From Laetiporus sulphureus 93-53 (lineage: Eukaryota; Basidiomycota; Agaricomycetes; Polyporales; Laetiporaceae): DNA of 64,000 nucleotides. Below, piece after piece: positions 11,330 to 23,600 of the stretch (the first letter of the stretch is position 1; each line of letters begins with the position of its first letter). Below the pieces are notes generated by a model, which was given only the letters and a program-made list of their open reading frames with translations, had not been told where the DNA came from and did no database searches. The translations under genes were made by a program, and so were the position numbers. The stretch spans positions 511,368 through 575,367 of the forward strand of contig NW_024468512.1 in NCBI RefSeq assembly GCF_001632365.1, written 5' to 3'.

Positions 11330-11930
11330 TCAATCATGTCGATCAGGTTAGCGGCTGCCAAGTGCAATCTGTGTTCACATTGCACGTTGCTTCCAACAGC
11401 TCGCGTTCCCGCTGTCATTTAAACGACCGGCCCCAGTATCGCGCTCTTTGATCACACATGCAGCGCGTGGTCTTCCGTCTCGTACAGGAACGAAGGGCGT
11501 TCTACCGCATGTTCATCACGACGGCGGGTACCGCGGAATGCAACCATGAGCGGTGAAAGCAATGGGCTGCAGGATTGTATCAGACTTATTGTGGCAGTGT
11601 CCCATACTATGAGTAGACTGGATGGATGTGACCCGAGCTGTAATGTAGTGCATAGCCAGCCTCGGTAGCTTGTCTGCCCTCGGAGACTCGTCGAGAACGC
11701 GTCGCGAAAAGGTACGGTCACGTGAGATCGCTTCGCAGGCGGACAGCTGCGGCCAGGCGCCGCCTGCCGCCTGCCGTCCTTCACACAGGTTGTGGACGTA
11801 AGGCGTGCGCATCTCTTTGTCCCCGTCTTTCAAGGCAGTCGTCGCTGCGCGTCGCCCAAATGGCGGACCATAGGCAGGTCCGACCGTCAACGGACGAAGG
11901 TTAGCCCCAGAAATAAACGTCTCGTGGATC
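11330..11930. other. intergenic, promoter side of the M13 protease gene
   Basis: About 600 bases between two co-directional genes. I see no coding exon, RNA gene or repeat here. A CACGTG-like word (GTCACGTGAGA) near 11718 is the only notable motif. Confidence 0.5.
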
Positions 11931-14900
11931 ATGGTGACCTTACCGAACGGATCGTCCCTTCTTGATGCAGAGTCCGCACCCCTCTTGCAGAGCGTCGACC
12001 ACCCAGATGGCGAACAGCAGCGACCGCGACCTCGGTCTTCCTTCGCCTCTCTTGTGCAGGAACCGCTCACACCGCTCACGAAAGTGCTGCTGGTCGTCGC
12101 GCTGGTCTTCCTGTTGCTCAGTTCAGTCTTCATTGGCCTATTCGCGGGGGCGCAGCACAAGCTGAACGCCGGAGGCGCAGGGGGCGGAGGAGGAGGAGAC
12201 TCGAGCAAGGAGCCAGCAGTTACAGTCACATCTATTCTGACTGAAACGGCGACGCACACCGCTACGTCCACTGCTACGTCCACTGCTACGTCTACGGCTA
12301 CATCAGTGGCCACGTCTACTGCGACTTCCACCGCAATATCAACAACGACAGCTACTGCGACATCCACAAGCGTATCCACAGCTTTTTCCACAGCCACGTC
12401 GACTGTTGTGTCGACGAGCACAGTGACGATGCCAGGTCCCGAGCCTACAAGTCCTCCTGAAGAGGTATGTCTTGTTGTCGAATGGCGCATGAATGCCTTG
12501 ACAACGGAATGTGCATAGGCTGAATGTCTGACTGCACAATGCATCATGTTGTCCTCATCTATCCTGGCGTCTCTTGACACGACGCAGGATCCGTGCGAGA
12601 ATTTCTACGATTTTGCCAGTGCGTATACCATTTACTGTTGCTCTGTAAGCGCTAATCAACGGTGTAGATGGCGGCTGGCTGAAGACGCACCCTATACCTT
12701 CTGACAAGGGCTCATTCGGTAACTTCGAGGCCCTCGCCCAACAGAACAGGCAGGTGCTTCAGCGAATCCTTGCATCTGACCCGTCGTATGCTCCGTCAAG
12801 CATGAGTTCTCCGTATGACGAACAAATTCTGAAGAAGATTCGTGGTCTCTACTCGTCGTGCATGGATGAGGATAGGTTGAGTGAGCTGGGCGCGGAACCC
12901 CTGGCATCGGTCACGCGCCGGATCAGGAAGCTGTTCCATGGCAAAACCTCACAGAATGAGGAAGATGAGCAGAAAGAAGACTTGACGGCTGCGATTGCAT
13001 TTATGCATACCCGCGGTACGTATGTTCCAAGGTTATGGTCACTCATTTGCCTCATCTGCAGTATTTAGGTATTGCTGGATTATTTGCGGTGGATATTGAG
13101 GGCGACGTCGGCAAAGATCCCAATTACATGACTGTTTGGTTCAGTCAAACAGACCTCGGCCTTCCATCCAAGGTTCATATTTACCGTTCGTGCATGTGCT
13201 TATCTGATTTTTGCACAGGAGTACTACGACGAAGAATCGATCGTTGAGCTTTATCAGACCGTTCTGGAGCGCCTCCTCCTCAATCTTGATGAAGAAGAGC
13301 AGTACTCTGAGGAAACAGCTGATGAGCCGACACCGTCGACTGCTTTGCTCGTTCATGAGGAACGCCTACGGGTCTGGCCACCGTGGCCATGGCCGCCATG
13401 GGGCGGTGATGATGACGACGACGGAGGTGACGATGATGACCACGGCGGTGACGAGGATCCGGAGCCTATGACACCAGAGAAGGCGCATGAATTGGCTGGC
13501 AAGATCATTGACTTCGAGAAGGCGATTGCGAATGCAAGCTTAGATCTGTGCGCAGAGTTCGTATCGTTTCAACACGTGCACTGATTCTCTTGCCTTCACA
13601 GCGACATTTTGTATCAGGATCCTATCGCTACATATAATCCAGTGTCGCTGGGCACCCTGACGTCGGCGCTCCCCCAGATCAACTTCTCAGCGTACTTTTC
13701 GACGTTCACGCCGCGGAACTATCCCTCAAATGTCATCTTGACGTCTACAACTTACGCTGCCTCGCTTTCTGGCATTTTGAATGAGACGTCTTCGGAGACT
13801 GTTGAGGCTTACTTAGTCACGCGCGCAGGGTTGGCGCTGGCTCCTCTCCTAAGCCTCGAGACAGAGGCGTGGAAGGCAGTGCGCAGCCTCGAGGAGCGGC
13901 TGAAGGGCCTGAAGAAGGGTGCTGTCGGCGATCGTGCAGAGTTCTGTACAACTCAGGTGGAAGAAGCAATGGGCTTTGCCACTGGCCGTTACTTTGTCAA
14001 TGAGACATTTGCTGGCGACTCCAAGGAAAAGGGCACGAGAATAATTAATGGTGAGTGCGCGCTCCGTGCGCTGAGAACGTGCGAAGCTCATTGGCATACG
14101 ACAGACATCGTCAAGACATTCAAAAGCTCACTGTCACATATCAGATGGATGGACGAAAAGAGTGCTCATGCCGCGGCAGAGAAGGTACTTATTGCAATTA
14201 CACTACTCAAGCCACTGACGACCATACCATTCGCGTAGGCTGACGCGATCCGCGTGAAAGTGGGCTATCCGCTCTCCCCGAATACTGAGGACCCTCGATC
14301 GATCGCCATCTACTATGATCGCGTCACAGTGCACGAAGGTCGCTTCTTCGACACTATAATTACCACAAGGTCTGTTCTTGCCCCTTGCATTGACATGTCA
14401 GTCTCAGCATTGAACATTGGATTCTGTAGTGCGAACGATGAATACTGGAAGTGGCAGAAGCTCGGCAAACAACGAGATCCCGAGACATGGGAGATGTTTG
14501 CATCTACGGTCAATGCTTACTACAACCCTCCTGCCAACGAGGTCGGTACAACTGGCGTTGAGCTGACCGATTCGTTGTTGCTGAATATAAGTGTTTTAGA
14601 TCGTTTTCCCGGCAGGCATTTTGCAGCCTCCTTTCTTCTCTCAAGCCTGGTGCGGATCATCGTTCGCATGTACACATCTTATTGCTGAACAGTCACTCAC
14701 ACAGGCCCGGATACATGTCCTTTGGCTCATTCGGAATGGTTGCTGCTCATGAGCTGACGGTCTGTGTCTTATTTATCAGCACACCGTGATGTCGTACTCA
14801 TGCGGTTCCGCTCGCTAGCACGCCTTCGACTCTGCTGGCAGGCTCTATAACCAGCAGGGTAAGCTTGAGGAGTGGTGGACGAATGCTACAAGCGAGGGCT

Positions 14901-15669
14901 TCCGGAAGAGGCAAGAGTGTATTGTTAAGCAATATTCTGGTCCGTATCCTGTCCAATCGGTGACGCCAGTGAGTGTTGTTAACGCTTTGCTCGTTATCTA
15001 GAATACACCATCGATGACGGCAAAGGCGGGAAGATCCATATCAATGTAAGTTTACCAGTTGACGGCAAAGATTCACAGTACTGAACACTATTCATCCAGG
15101 GCAACCTGTACGTGTGGGGCGCATCGGAGCTGACAGAGGACTCATTGATACGCTCTCAGGACATCTGGTGAGAACATTGGCGACACGGGTGTCATCCAGG
15201 CCTATCGGGCATGGAAGGCGCAGTACGACTCCGGGCTAGAGAAGGGCACTGAACAATTGCTGCCGGGATTGAACTTCACCAGGTAAGCAGATACTCGTCC
15301 TGGCATTGCCAAAGGCAGGCTAACGGAAATACGTCACATTCAGGGAGCAACTCTTCTTTATTTCTTTCGCCAGGGGTTGGGCGCGGAATATCAAAACTGA
15401 GTCTGCTGTGAGTGGATGCTGTCTCGTCGTGCCAACTTTGCGGCACTAATCGTGTCGTGCCATCAGGTTGCTCGTATACGCACAGATCCTCACTCACCCA
15501 ATCATTACCGAGTAGATGGCACCGTGTACAACGTTCCTGAATTTGCAGAAGCGTTCAAGTGTTCTGCGAACGCAAAGGTATGTAGACGACCGTTGACAAA
15601 CCTTACAGAGCTGACAGAATTTTGCATCAGCTGAACCCGCCGCAGGAGAAGAGATGCTTGTTCTGGTGA
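11931..15669 (+). CDS. M13 (neprilysin-like) zinc metalloprotease, type II membrane protein
   Basis: M13 enzymes cleave peptides outside the cell or in the secretory lumen. Order of parts: a cytosolic head of about 50 residues; one membrane segment at about residues 52-73; a Gly run; a Thr/Ser/Ala repeat stalk (12240-12420); then the M13 domain. Seen in the domain: DPCENFYDFANGGW, the N-terminal Cys and Asn-Gly signature; VNAYYNP; the zinc site HELTH followed by AFD, with an intron splitting it after HELT; GENIGDTG, the third-ligand region; FISFARGWA; and the end RCLFW, matching the family's C-x-x-W terminus. A Trp/Pro then Asp/Gly/His-rich insertion lies at about 13370-13470. Many introns of 50-70 bases. 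It could process peptides or nutrients; the substrate is unknown. Confidence 0.9.
12240..12425 (+). repeat. coding minisatellite for Thr/Ser/Ala stalk
   Basis: Repeated units close to ACGTCCACTGCT and ACGTCTACTGCG encode TATSTATSTATS-type runs. This gives a likely O-glycosylated stalk between membrane segment and protease domain. Repeat number is probably variable among strains. The antisense strand is also open here only because of the repeat. Confidence 0.7.
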
Positions 15670-15933
15670 GGGAGGATTCCCGCCGCTTTCTGTTGTCGAG
15701 TTATTTGTACTACTCTTGTATCTATTGCCGTAACATCATACGGGCTATGTACGAGCAGCTGTTGCAGCGTGAATTTCGCAGCACGTGGCCTCCGATCGTC
15801 TGTGGGCCGCATGCGCGAAATCTGCGCAGATTCGACGACCTCTCGAGTCTCGTTGAGACCGCCGGCATGCTTGATTCACGCGTCCTGCGGCACTAGAAAT
15901 TGGAGAACTATTGGCACTCCCAGTCCACTCGCT
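15670..15933. other. short intergenic gap before mitochondrial IF2
   Basis: Two in-frame upstream ATGs (15769, 15811) exist, but the ATG at 15934 gives the better mitochondrial presequence, so this stretch is taken as terminator plus promoter or leader. Nothing else is seen. Confidence 0.4.
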
Positions 15934-18900
15934 ATGCACCGAGCACAACACCGCCTGAGTGTCGCGCGGTCCGTCCGCGCGGCGTCCACCGGTGCCAATG
16001 TATGTATCCATGTCTCATTCCTCCCGCTTGTCTCATCTGTTGTCAGCCTAGGCCGCTAGGTAAATGGGAGCTACCGCGACCTGTATCTGAGAACCAGGAC
16101 CAGTCGTCGGGCTCTTCCGCCCCGCATCCCACAATACCGCAAGGCCGGTCATGGTCGCGACCTACACCACCAGAGACCCCTTTGTATCCACCCACATCTC
16201 CGCTGCGGGGATTAGACCAACTATCGGGTACATCAAGCAAACCGGATAGGTGGGCGCAGCAGAAGTCCCGTCAACCGCCCCGCGAAACGTCTACATCTCC
16301 GACATCCCGCTTTCAGCGAAGTCCACCACCGCATCGAGAAGAAGCACCACGTCGGGATTGGGCACCACATCAAGACGGAGGTGCTCGTAGGGATGCTGCG
16401 CCTTTTCGGGATAACGGACGCCGTCGTGAGGGGCCTCCTCATCGGGAGGCAGCACCTCACAAAGCAGACTCACATTCTTTTGGACTGACTTCTACACGAA
16501 CGCGGGGTGCTGCCAAGACTGACTCATACAGACGTCCTGGAGCTTCGTCACTTCAGCAAATTCTGAGGAAGGATCGCATCGTCGCTGAATTGGAGGCACC
16601 GAAGGAGGAGGAAGAGGGCGAAGATGAAGAGTTGACGGAAAGGGATGGAGCTATTCGAGCGAGCGGATCCATTGAACCGGTGGAGGAAAGCGCAAGTGAT
16701 GTTATGGCTGATGAGCTCGCTTTTCGTAGCCGAGGACGTGATCCAAAACAGTTGCGTCAAGAACACAAGGAGAGAGGTTCTATTGTCGCCAGACTAAGAG
16801 CCGAGAATGACCTCACAATACCCAACAAGCACCGTGGCTCATATAAAGTGACAAGCATGCAGGCGATGAAAGCGAAGGAGAAGAAAGCGAAAGTTGCCAA
16901 GGAGCTGAAGCCCGCAAATGTCGACGTCTTCATTCCCAGCGTCGTGTCTGTTGGAACTTTAGCCAAGTTGCTCAACATCAGATTCGGTGTGTAATAATCC
17001 AAATGTTCCTCAGGATCTTGAGCTTACCGCGTGTTTCTAGACAAGCTTCTACGTACAATGACCAAAGTTGGCATGGGTGCTGAAGCTTCTCATGATCACA
17101 GTATGCATTTTACCTGCATCCTGACCGTCAGCTTATAGGGACTTTCAGTTCTGACGTCTGAGTATGCATCTCTACTTGCATTGGAGTTCGGCCGCAACCC
17201 TGTTGTAAATGACGAAGCTGCCTTCGATATCTATCCTCCGTATGTGATGTCATCATCCAGTTCAACTTCTCTTCTGATGAACTACCCTCAAGTCCTCCTC
17301 ATCCAAATCCCTCCACCCTTCCACCACGACCGCCTGTAGTGACAATCATGGGTCATGTCGATCATGGCAAGACCACCTTGCTAGATAAACTTCGATCTAC
17401 CTCCGTTGCGAAAGGAGAAGCAGGCGGTATCACGCAACACATAGGTGCTTTCTCCGTGCCCGTGCCAGCCAGTGAAGCTAGCGGGGACGTCCGCACAATC
17501 ACCTTCTTGGATACTCCAGGACATGCTGCTTTCTCTGCGATGCGTGCACGCGGCGCGGGAGTGACGGACAAAGTTGTCCTCGTTGTAGCGGCGGACGACG
17601 GAATCATGCCGCAGACAAAGGAAGTTATCGATCTCATCCAAAAGGAGAATGTTCAGGTCGTCGTTGCCATCAACAAAGTGGACAAGCCTGGAGTGAATGT
17701 TGTAAGTCTTCTTGTCCCCCTCGTAAGCATATAGGACCCTTACACACTTTTCGTCACAAGGAAAAAGTCGAACAAGCGCTCCTGGCAGCGGGTGTACAGT
17801 TGGAAACATTTGGTGGTGATGTGCCGTCTGTGCGGGTCTCGGGTCTGACCGGTCAAGGCCTAGACCAGCTTGTAGAGACCATTTCCGTTCTTGCGGAGAT
17901 GCAGGACTTGCGCGCCGAGCGAGATGGAAAGGTGCAGGGCTACGTCCTCGAGTCCAAGGTTCAGAAAGGTCTTGGGTACGCAGACTTGTCCACACGCCTC
18001 TTACAGCCTGTTGACAATACACAAAAATTTGTAGACCTGTTGCCACAGTTCTTGTCCTTCGTGGATGCCTGAAGCCTTCAGATCATATCATCGCCGGCCT
18101 GAGCCATGCGAAGGTACGGGTGCTCAGCGATTCCAATAGCCAGGCGGTGAAGGCCGCTTATCCTGGGATGGCAGTTACCGTATCAGGCTGGAAAGAGCTG
18201 CCCAATGCCGGCGACGAGGTTCTGCAAGGAACGGAATCAGAGGTGAAGAAGGCGCTCGCTAACCGGATTCGCACGAAGGAGATCGAGGCCACTTTAGGTG
18301 ACATGGAGGCCATCAATGAGCAACGGCGCTTAGAGCGAGAGGAGAAGGAGAAGGAGGCGGAAGGCGGCGAAAAGGCAGAAGAGCCGGCTGCACAGCCGCA
18401 AGAGAGTGGGCCGAAGGAACTGAAGCTCGTCATCAAGGGCGATGTGAGCGGAAGCGTAGAAGCGGTCGCCGGCGCGTTAGAAGGGATAGGCAATCACATC
18501 GCTCGAGTCAAGGTCATTGCGACTGGCGTCGGCGACGTTACTGAGTCGGACGTCATGCGGGCCAAAGCTGCAGAAGGTGAAGATCACGCTCGGAATCTCG
18601 GTCAATAGCTACTGATGAGTATATGGTCGCAAAGGTACTGTTGTTGCCTTTTCCGTCAACACGCCCCGTCATGTTCAGTCTATTGCGACCTCCCAAAGTG
18701 TCCCCTTGATGTCGTCGACGGTAATCTATCGTCTGATGGACGATGTCAAGGAACGCGTTATTGCGCTGCTGCCGCCAATCGTCGAACAGCGGGTGCTCGG
18801 CGAGGCCAACGTCTTGCAGCTCTTTGAGATCCATCTCAAGGGCAAGAAGACCATGAAGATCGCAGGTTGCCGCGTATCAAATGGTGTAGTAAACAAGACT

Positions 18901-19151
18901 AAACTCGCGCGTGTCGTAAGGAACGGTGAGGTGGTCCACGAAGGTATGTGAATATCACCATTGCAATGCCGTGATTCGGCTGACCCATTGCTGCCTCAGG
19001 ACGCCTGGAGACCCTCAAACACCGTAAAGACGACATCACGGAGGCTGCCAAGGGCACCGAGTGCGGCATAGGTTTTGAAAAGTACGACGATCTCCGCGAG
19101 GGAGACGTGATACAGATCTACCAGGAAGTAGAAAAGCCGGGTAATTTATGA
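15934..19151 (+). CDS. IFM1: mitochondrial translation initiation factor IF-2
   Basis: GTPase that brings initiator tRNA to the mitochondrial small ribosomal subunit. The chosen start gives [19 protein letters not shown], an Arg-rich presequence. A long Pro/Arg/Ser-rich low-complexity region follows, then the IF2 N-terminal part ([21 protein letters not shown]). The G domain has GHVDHGKT (G1), DTPGHAAF (G3), NKVDKP (G4) and a SGLTGQG segment (G5). Domain II has [11 protein letters not shown] joined across an intron to [18 protein letters not shown]. Domains III and IV follow: [37 protein letters not shown]. An anomaly lies at 18577-18608: the frame breaks twice, or a 32-base GT...AG segment is spliced out. 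The gene ends 83 bases from the convergent CHORD gene. Confidence 0.9.
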
Positions 19152-19234
19152 TTACATTGGCCGGAGCAACGCATCCCACGCCCAACGCTACATACAATAC
19201 CTCATACAGTGCATTACCATCCCTGAATGCTAGA

Positions 19235-20642
19235 TCAAGCCGGAGTGTGCTTCGCTCTATTCGTGTCGTCCAAAATGATCTCCTTGCTGCCGATGGTACC
19301 CGTCCTCCCGCCGACGCCGAATGTCAAGGCTATGTTTCCAAGGTCGCGAGTGGGTTTCGAGAGAATCGTCCAGCTACGCGTGTCGTTCTTTTTGAGATTG
19401 AGTTCCACCTGGGTCATAGTAGCTATACTGAGCACCCCAAACTCCACCCCAGCACTAGTGAGTATTACGAACTTTCGTTCCGTAGTATTTGAAAGAGGAT
19501 GCCTCAGGGTCAACGGGACCGAACAACTCTATGGACTTGCGGAACCGCTTTGACGCGGGCAGGTAGAGATCAAGATGAATCTGAAATCTCGATGAGCGGA
19601 AAAGAAGACGTACGGTGTACATTGAATCGAAAGTTCGCTCACCGCGTTCCGCTCGATCTTCACGGTACTGCGCTCCTGATCCGCTTGCTTAGCAAACACA
19701 GAAACGTGTACGCTGGTCGGAGTTTGGTAGTGATCGATACGACAGTCTGTGAATTGCTCAACCTGTGGCGGTGAAATTCGATGGAGTCCCATATAGATGC
19801 GGCGGACAAAGCTTACGGCAGCGTCCCGGTTCTTTGGTATAAAGACGTGGCGACCAGTCTTGCATCCTTGGATTTTGAGGAACTCGTCGAACTCTAGAAC
19901 GCGACGTTTACAGCAGAGGTAGCCCTGTGGTCGAACAGTAGGCATGAGGGATTTTGCTATAGATTCACGTTTCGTGACGTACCTTGCTGCCTTCATGGAA
20001 GATGGGCTGTTTCAGGTGCAAATGAGTACTCTTGTATCACGCAAATCGCACAGGCAGTAGTACTCACTGCCATCGGGTGGTAAGTGCACACGGTACCAAG
20101 ACCATCGCCTGTGCGATTCAGCTCATCGCTCTCAAAAACGGTCTGGCAGCCGTTCCTCCTGCACTTCGTCCCTGGAGTAACTGGAACAGAGAGATCATCC
20201 TCTTCTTCTTGCACTGGAGCCGGAGGAGGCAGTTCAGCTTCCGCAGATGCTTGAGAGACCGTAGAAGGTGCGATGTGATGAGAAGACGAAGAAGCTGAGG
20301 TGTAAGTCTCCTTCCCCGCCTGCGAATCCGTCATCTTGAGATTCACGTTCGCCGATGGTTTTGGAGCCTCTACTTTGGGAGCTTCATCGGTGTGCCGGCC
20401 CTTTGCACATCCCTGCGCATCACGTCAACACATGTGCCTCTAAAGTCTTGGTGACAAGATTGTACCGGAATCTTCATGAACTCATCAAACTCGAGCACCG
20501 GTTTATTGACATCCTGGCAGCAGGACCAGGACTTGAGGCCTTCGTGAAACACAGGCGCGCCTGGATGGTATGAGCAGCTTTCATCCGTGTTGTTTGCGGC
20601 ATCGTATTCTCGACCACAGCCCTTGTGTGTGCACCTCGGCAT
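19235..20642 (-). CDS. CHORD and CS domain protein (RAR1/CHORDC1/Chp1 type)
   Basis: CHORD-CS proteins act as Hsp90 co-chaperones. The start MPRCTHKGCGREYD opens CHORD1, with paired Cys/His, YHPGAPVFHEGLKSWSCC and LEFDEFMKIP, then GCAKGRH after an intron. A Ser/Pro/Glu linker follows. CHORD2 begins TKCRRNGCQTVF and continues YHP, GYLCCKRRVLEFDEFLKI and GCKTGRHVFIP. The C-terminal CS (p23-like) domain starts CRIDHYQTPTSVHVSVFAK and includes VKLDLHLPGSKRF. The tail has TTERKFVILTSAGVEFG and WTILSKPTRDLGNIALTFGV, ending KHTPA. Four or five short introns are visible. Domain order CHORD-CHORD-CS is the animal and fungal form. Confidence 0.88.
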
Positions 20643-23600
20643 TTTCGAGACAAGTTGGAAGACAGAAGCAACGGAGAGGGAGAGGACAGAGCAGGATGTT
20701 CAGCAATTTCGAGGATGAGCGGAAGCGCCCGAGACGGCAAGGCACATCGCGATCGATCGAAGGTGCCGGAATGTTCTCCTCGTGATTCCGGCGGCAAGTG
20801 GGTTGCCCAAAGCGGTATGCCAGTGTACAGCATCCAACGTGCACGCTCTCTTACGGCCATCGTCGCAATGTGCAGTGGCTGGAATACTTCATGTTGACCA
20901 TTGATACTATTTGGAGCTCGGAAACACGACGCACTGGCATGTGCACCAAACGTCCTCAACGTGTGCATTACAATTTTGTACAGGGACAAATAAACACACA
21001 TAAAGTGGGACATCTGCACTCCAAGCGGAGGATGAGTACTGCTCATCCGAGTCGTGAGATCCTCTCCCAATGGCTTTTCCGCTACGACTTACAGTTTCTC
21101 CATCAGGATCTCCAAGCCGAGAAGAAATGATCCTATCACTCTGAATGGATATGTTGCCTACGTGCTGCTTGAGCACCCCATCGTCGGCCACGCCTTCACC
21201 CTGATTTAAACGAAGGAGCCAAGGCCTGGAAGGCTCCCATGCTAGCGCATAGGGAACACGGAACACGGGGACCATAAGCTAACATGAAGCTGTTTATCAA
21301 ATTTACAAGTCAGCGAGTTTGCGCTAGCATCGTTTGCTAGTAGTTGCCGGATGCCATCACAGTTTCTGTGATGATAAAGCCGCACAAATAGAGTCCTGAT
21401 GAGTGGTGGCGCAGGTCGTATTGCATATAAGGCTTGACGACGAATTCATTTGCACATTATCTCCGCGAGGTAGCGCGGAAACAAATTGAGTCCGTGCACA
21501 ATATCAACGCGGTAATTCGGTCGGATTTTTCATTCCGTGCTTCACGAAAGCTCGATATTTGTCCTGCCATCATAGATTCCTCCGCTTTGTAGGGAGGAAG
21601 AACGTAGACATTCTCAGCCTAGCAGACGAAAGTAAATGAATTGCCGCATGAAGAGCACATCAGCGTGCTATACGTCCCGAGAACTGATCATGAGAACGTT
21701 GAATGCCGTTCAGGGATACGCGCAGCGACGTAAGTGACTTGATGAAACTCCGTGCCTTCTGACATGCCATCGTTCACCTTGAATGATTCAGCGACGTTCC
21801 CTCGCCGAGGTGAGCGGGCCGACTCACCCGAACGAAGCCCTACCCTAGGCACGAACGCAGCCCAGAACGGTACTCCTCGTCTACCGACATCAGTACAAGA
21901 TCTCGTAGGAAGGCCTCGCCTCGAGCTCAAGGCAGATGATGCATGTTTCTATTTGCCGTAATCTCCAGCTGGTTAATCCCATCTAATCTAGCACTCAGCA
22001 GATTACCATCAATATTTGTCTGTGCGACTACCTTCAATCTGACGCTGGCCGAGCGACTTCAGTGTACAGGATTCCTCGGGAGCAATATTGCCGCCCTGTT
22101 AATTTTTGATTCATCCACTGCATGCTCCTGAACTTGTCGCCTCGTGGTTACACGTCTGTCAGACTTAGAAGACAGGCTCAGAAATGGGGTCAGTGTGTTC
22201 AGTTAGGAAAAGTGATCTGGTAAACCGGTAATTGCCCACCCATGAGGAGAATACGATGCTACAAAATGGCCTAGACTTTGAGAGGGTCGTTCGCTGTCAG
22301 CGAATCGTCGTTCCAAACGTCATCACAGGGAGGGACGTACTATAATTCAGACCCTCCATATTTCAGATCCTCCCACAGAGTTCAAGGGTGGTGCCCAAGA
22401 GCGAGGCTGGCGAATGAGGATAGCAGCGTGCTGGCGGCCTTCTCGAACCGTAGGGACGTGTTGATATCCGGGGAAAACGCGATGCTACGCGCGCTGGGTG
22501 ACCGTGTAGCGCGGCCGGCGATGCAGGGCACCCATACGGAAGCTTACGTCAATACAATACTTGTGCTCTGATTTGAACGGCTAAGGAAATCGCCGTCGCC
22601 TTGCAAGCCGTATGTATCGGTGGAAGGAAGGACGCCGAGGGGTGCACGTACGAAAGATGTTCAGGGCTGATGCCTCGGTCGGTTCGCTTGGATCGAGTAT
22701 CTCCACCGACGTTCAGAATCCGTTCATAAAGCCAAGATGAGTTAACTGTCTCCGCGAGCACATATCAGGAGTGCGCAGATCAACGAGGCCGAGACGTTCA
22801 GCCGCCAGAGAACTTGACCACAGCAAGAAGACGTCGACACCTCGTTTCTGCCGCCTGCGGCGAGCACTAGCCATGTCTGTCATGAAGATGAAGGCCTCTT
22901 ATCGGATAACACGACGTTTCTATGCAAGATAGCCATTTGCATCTTCGTGCGAGCTATCGTGACTTACATCTTTCCTCCGCTCGAACTCCGCATCCATCCT
23001 GGGCCTGTGACTGAAATGACGATCCTCACTGTAACCAACTGTATCCCGTGCCGACCGTCCGCATACCTCGGGGCTACTCACATGGCAGCGTTAAGCCCAG
23101 CGCGGGTGGGGTTAATCATACATGTTGTGTCAGTCTGGATGGGCGGTATGTGAATCGGTAGCGCGCAAGCAAACTGGCAATTTTTGGACCAAAGCCAACG
23201 TACGGAATCACCGGAGTTCCTTCTGAGCGCACATCTGCACTGCTGTGAGTAGCCCCTTGTCCTGCAAGGCCTGGGCATGCTGTGTGAGATGCCCTACGGC
23301 ACAGATTCCCGATTGGCAGCAGACGCTGCACTGGACTCCATAAGTTTCAGTGGAAAAGCGTATAAATGAGCTTCTCCGTAGTTCTGCTAGCACTTCATTT
23401 GACAGCTACGGCTCGGAAATGATCTGCGCTCTCCTGTTAGTGCCAATTTTATTGATATCGTACGGAACTCCCACGAGCCGAGGTCGCTCATAATGCATGG
23501 GTACCGGGGATTACTTCGCGCAGATGACCGCAGATCGCCCATCCCATTGTTCCTGCTCGGCGTGGACCGTATCGCGCGGGTTTCATTGTTGACGTTGGCG

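Noticed and set aside
11516..12580. 354-codon antisense ORF over the M13 protease start
   Set aside because: It is open because the Thr/Ser repeat reads as Val-Asp-Val-Ala on the other strand; the plus-strand M13 gene is certain.
21385..21430. CTGATGAG word suggesting a hammerhead ribozyme
   Set aside because: The second conserved core (GAAA) and pairing stems are absent at the needed spacing.
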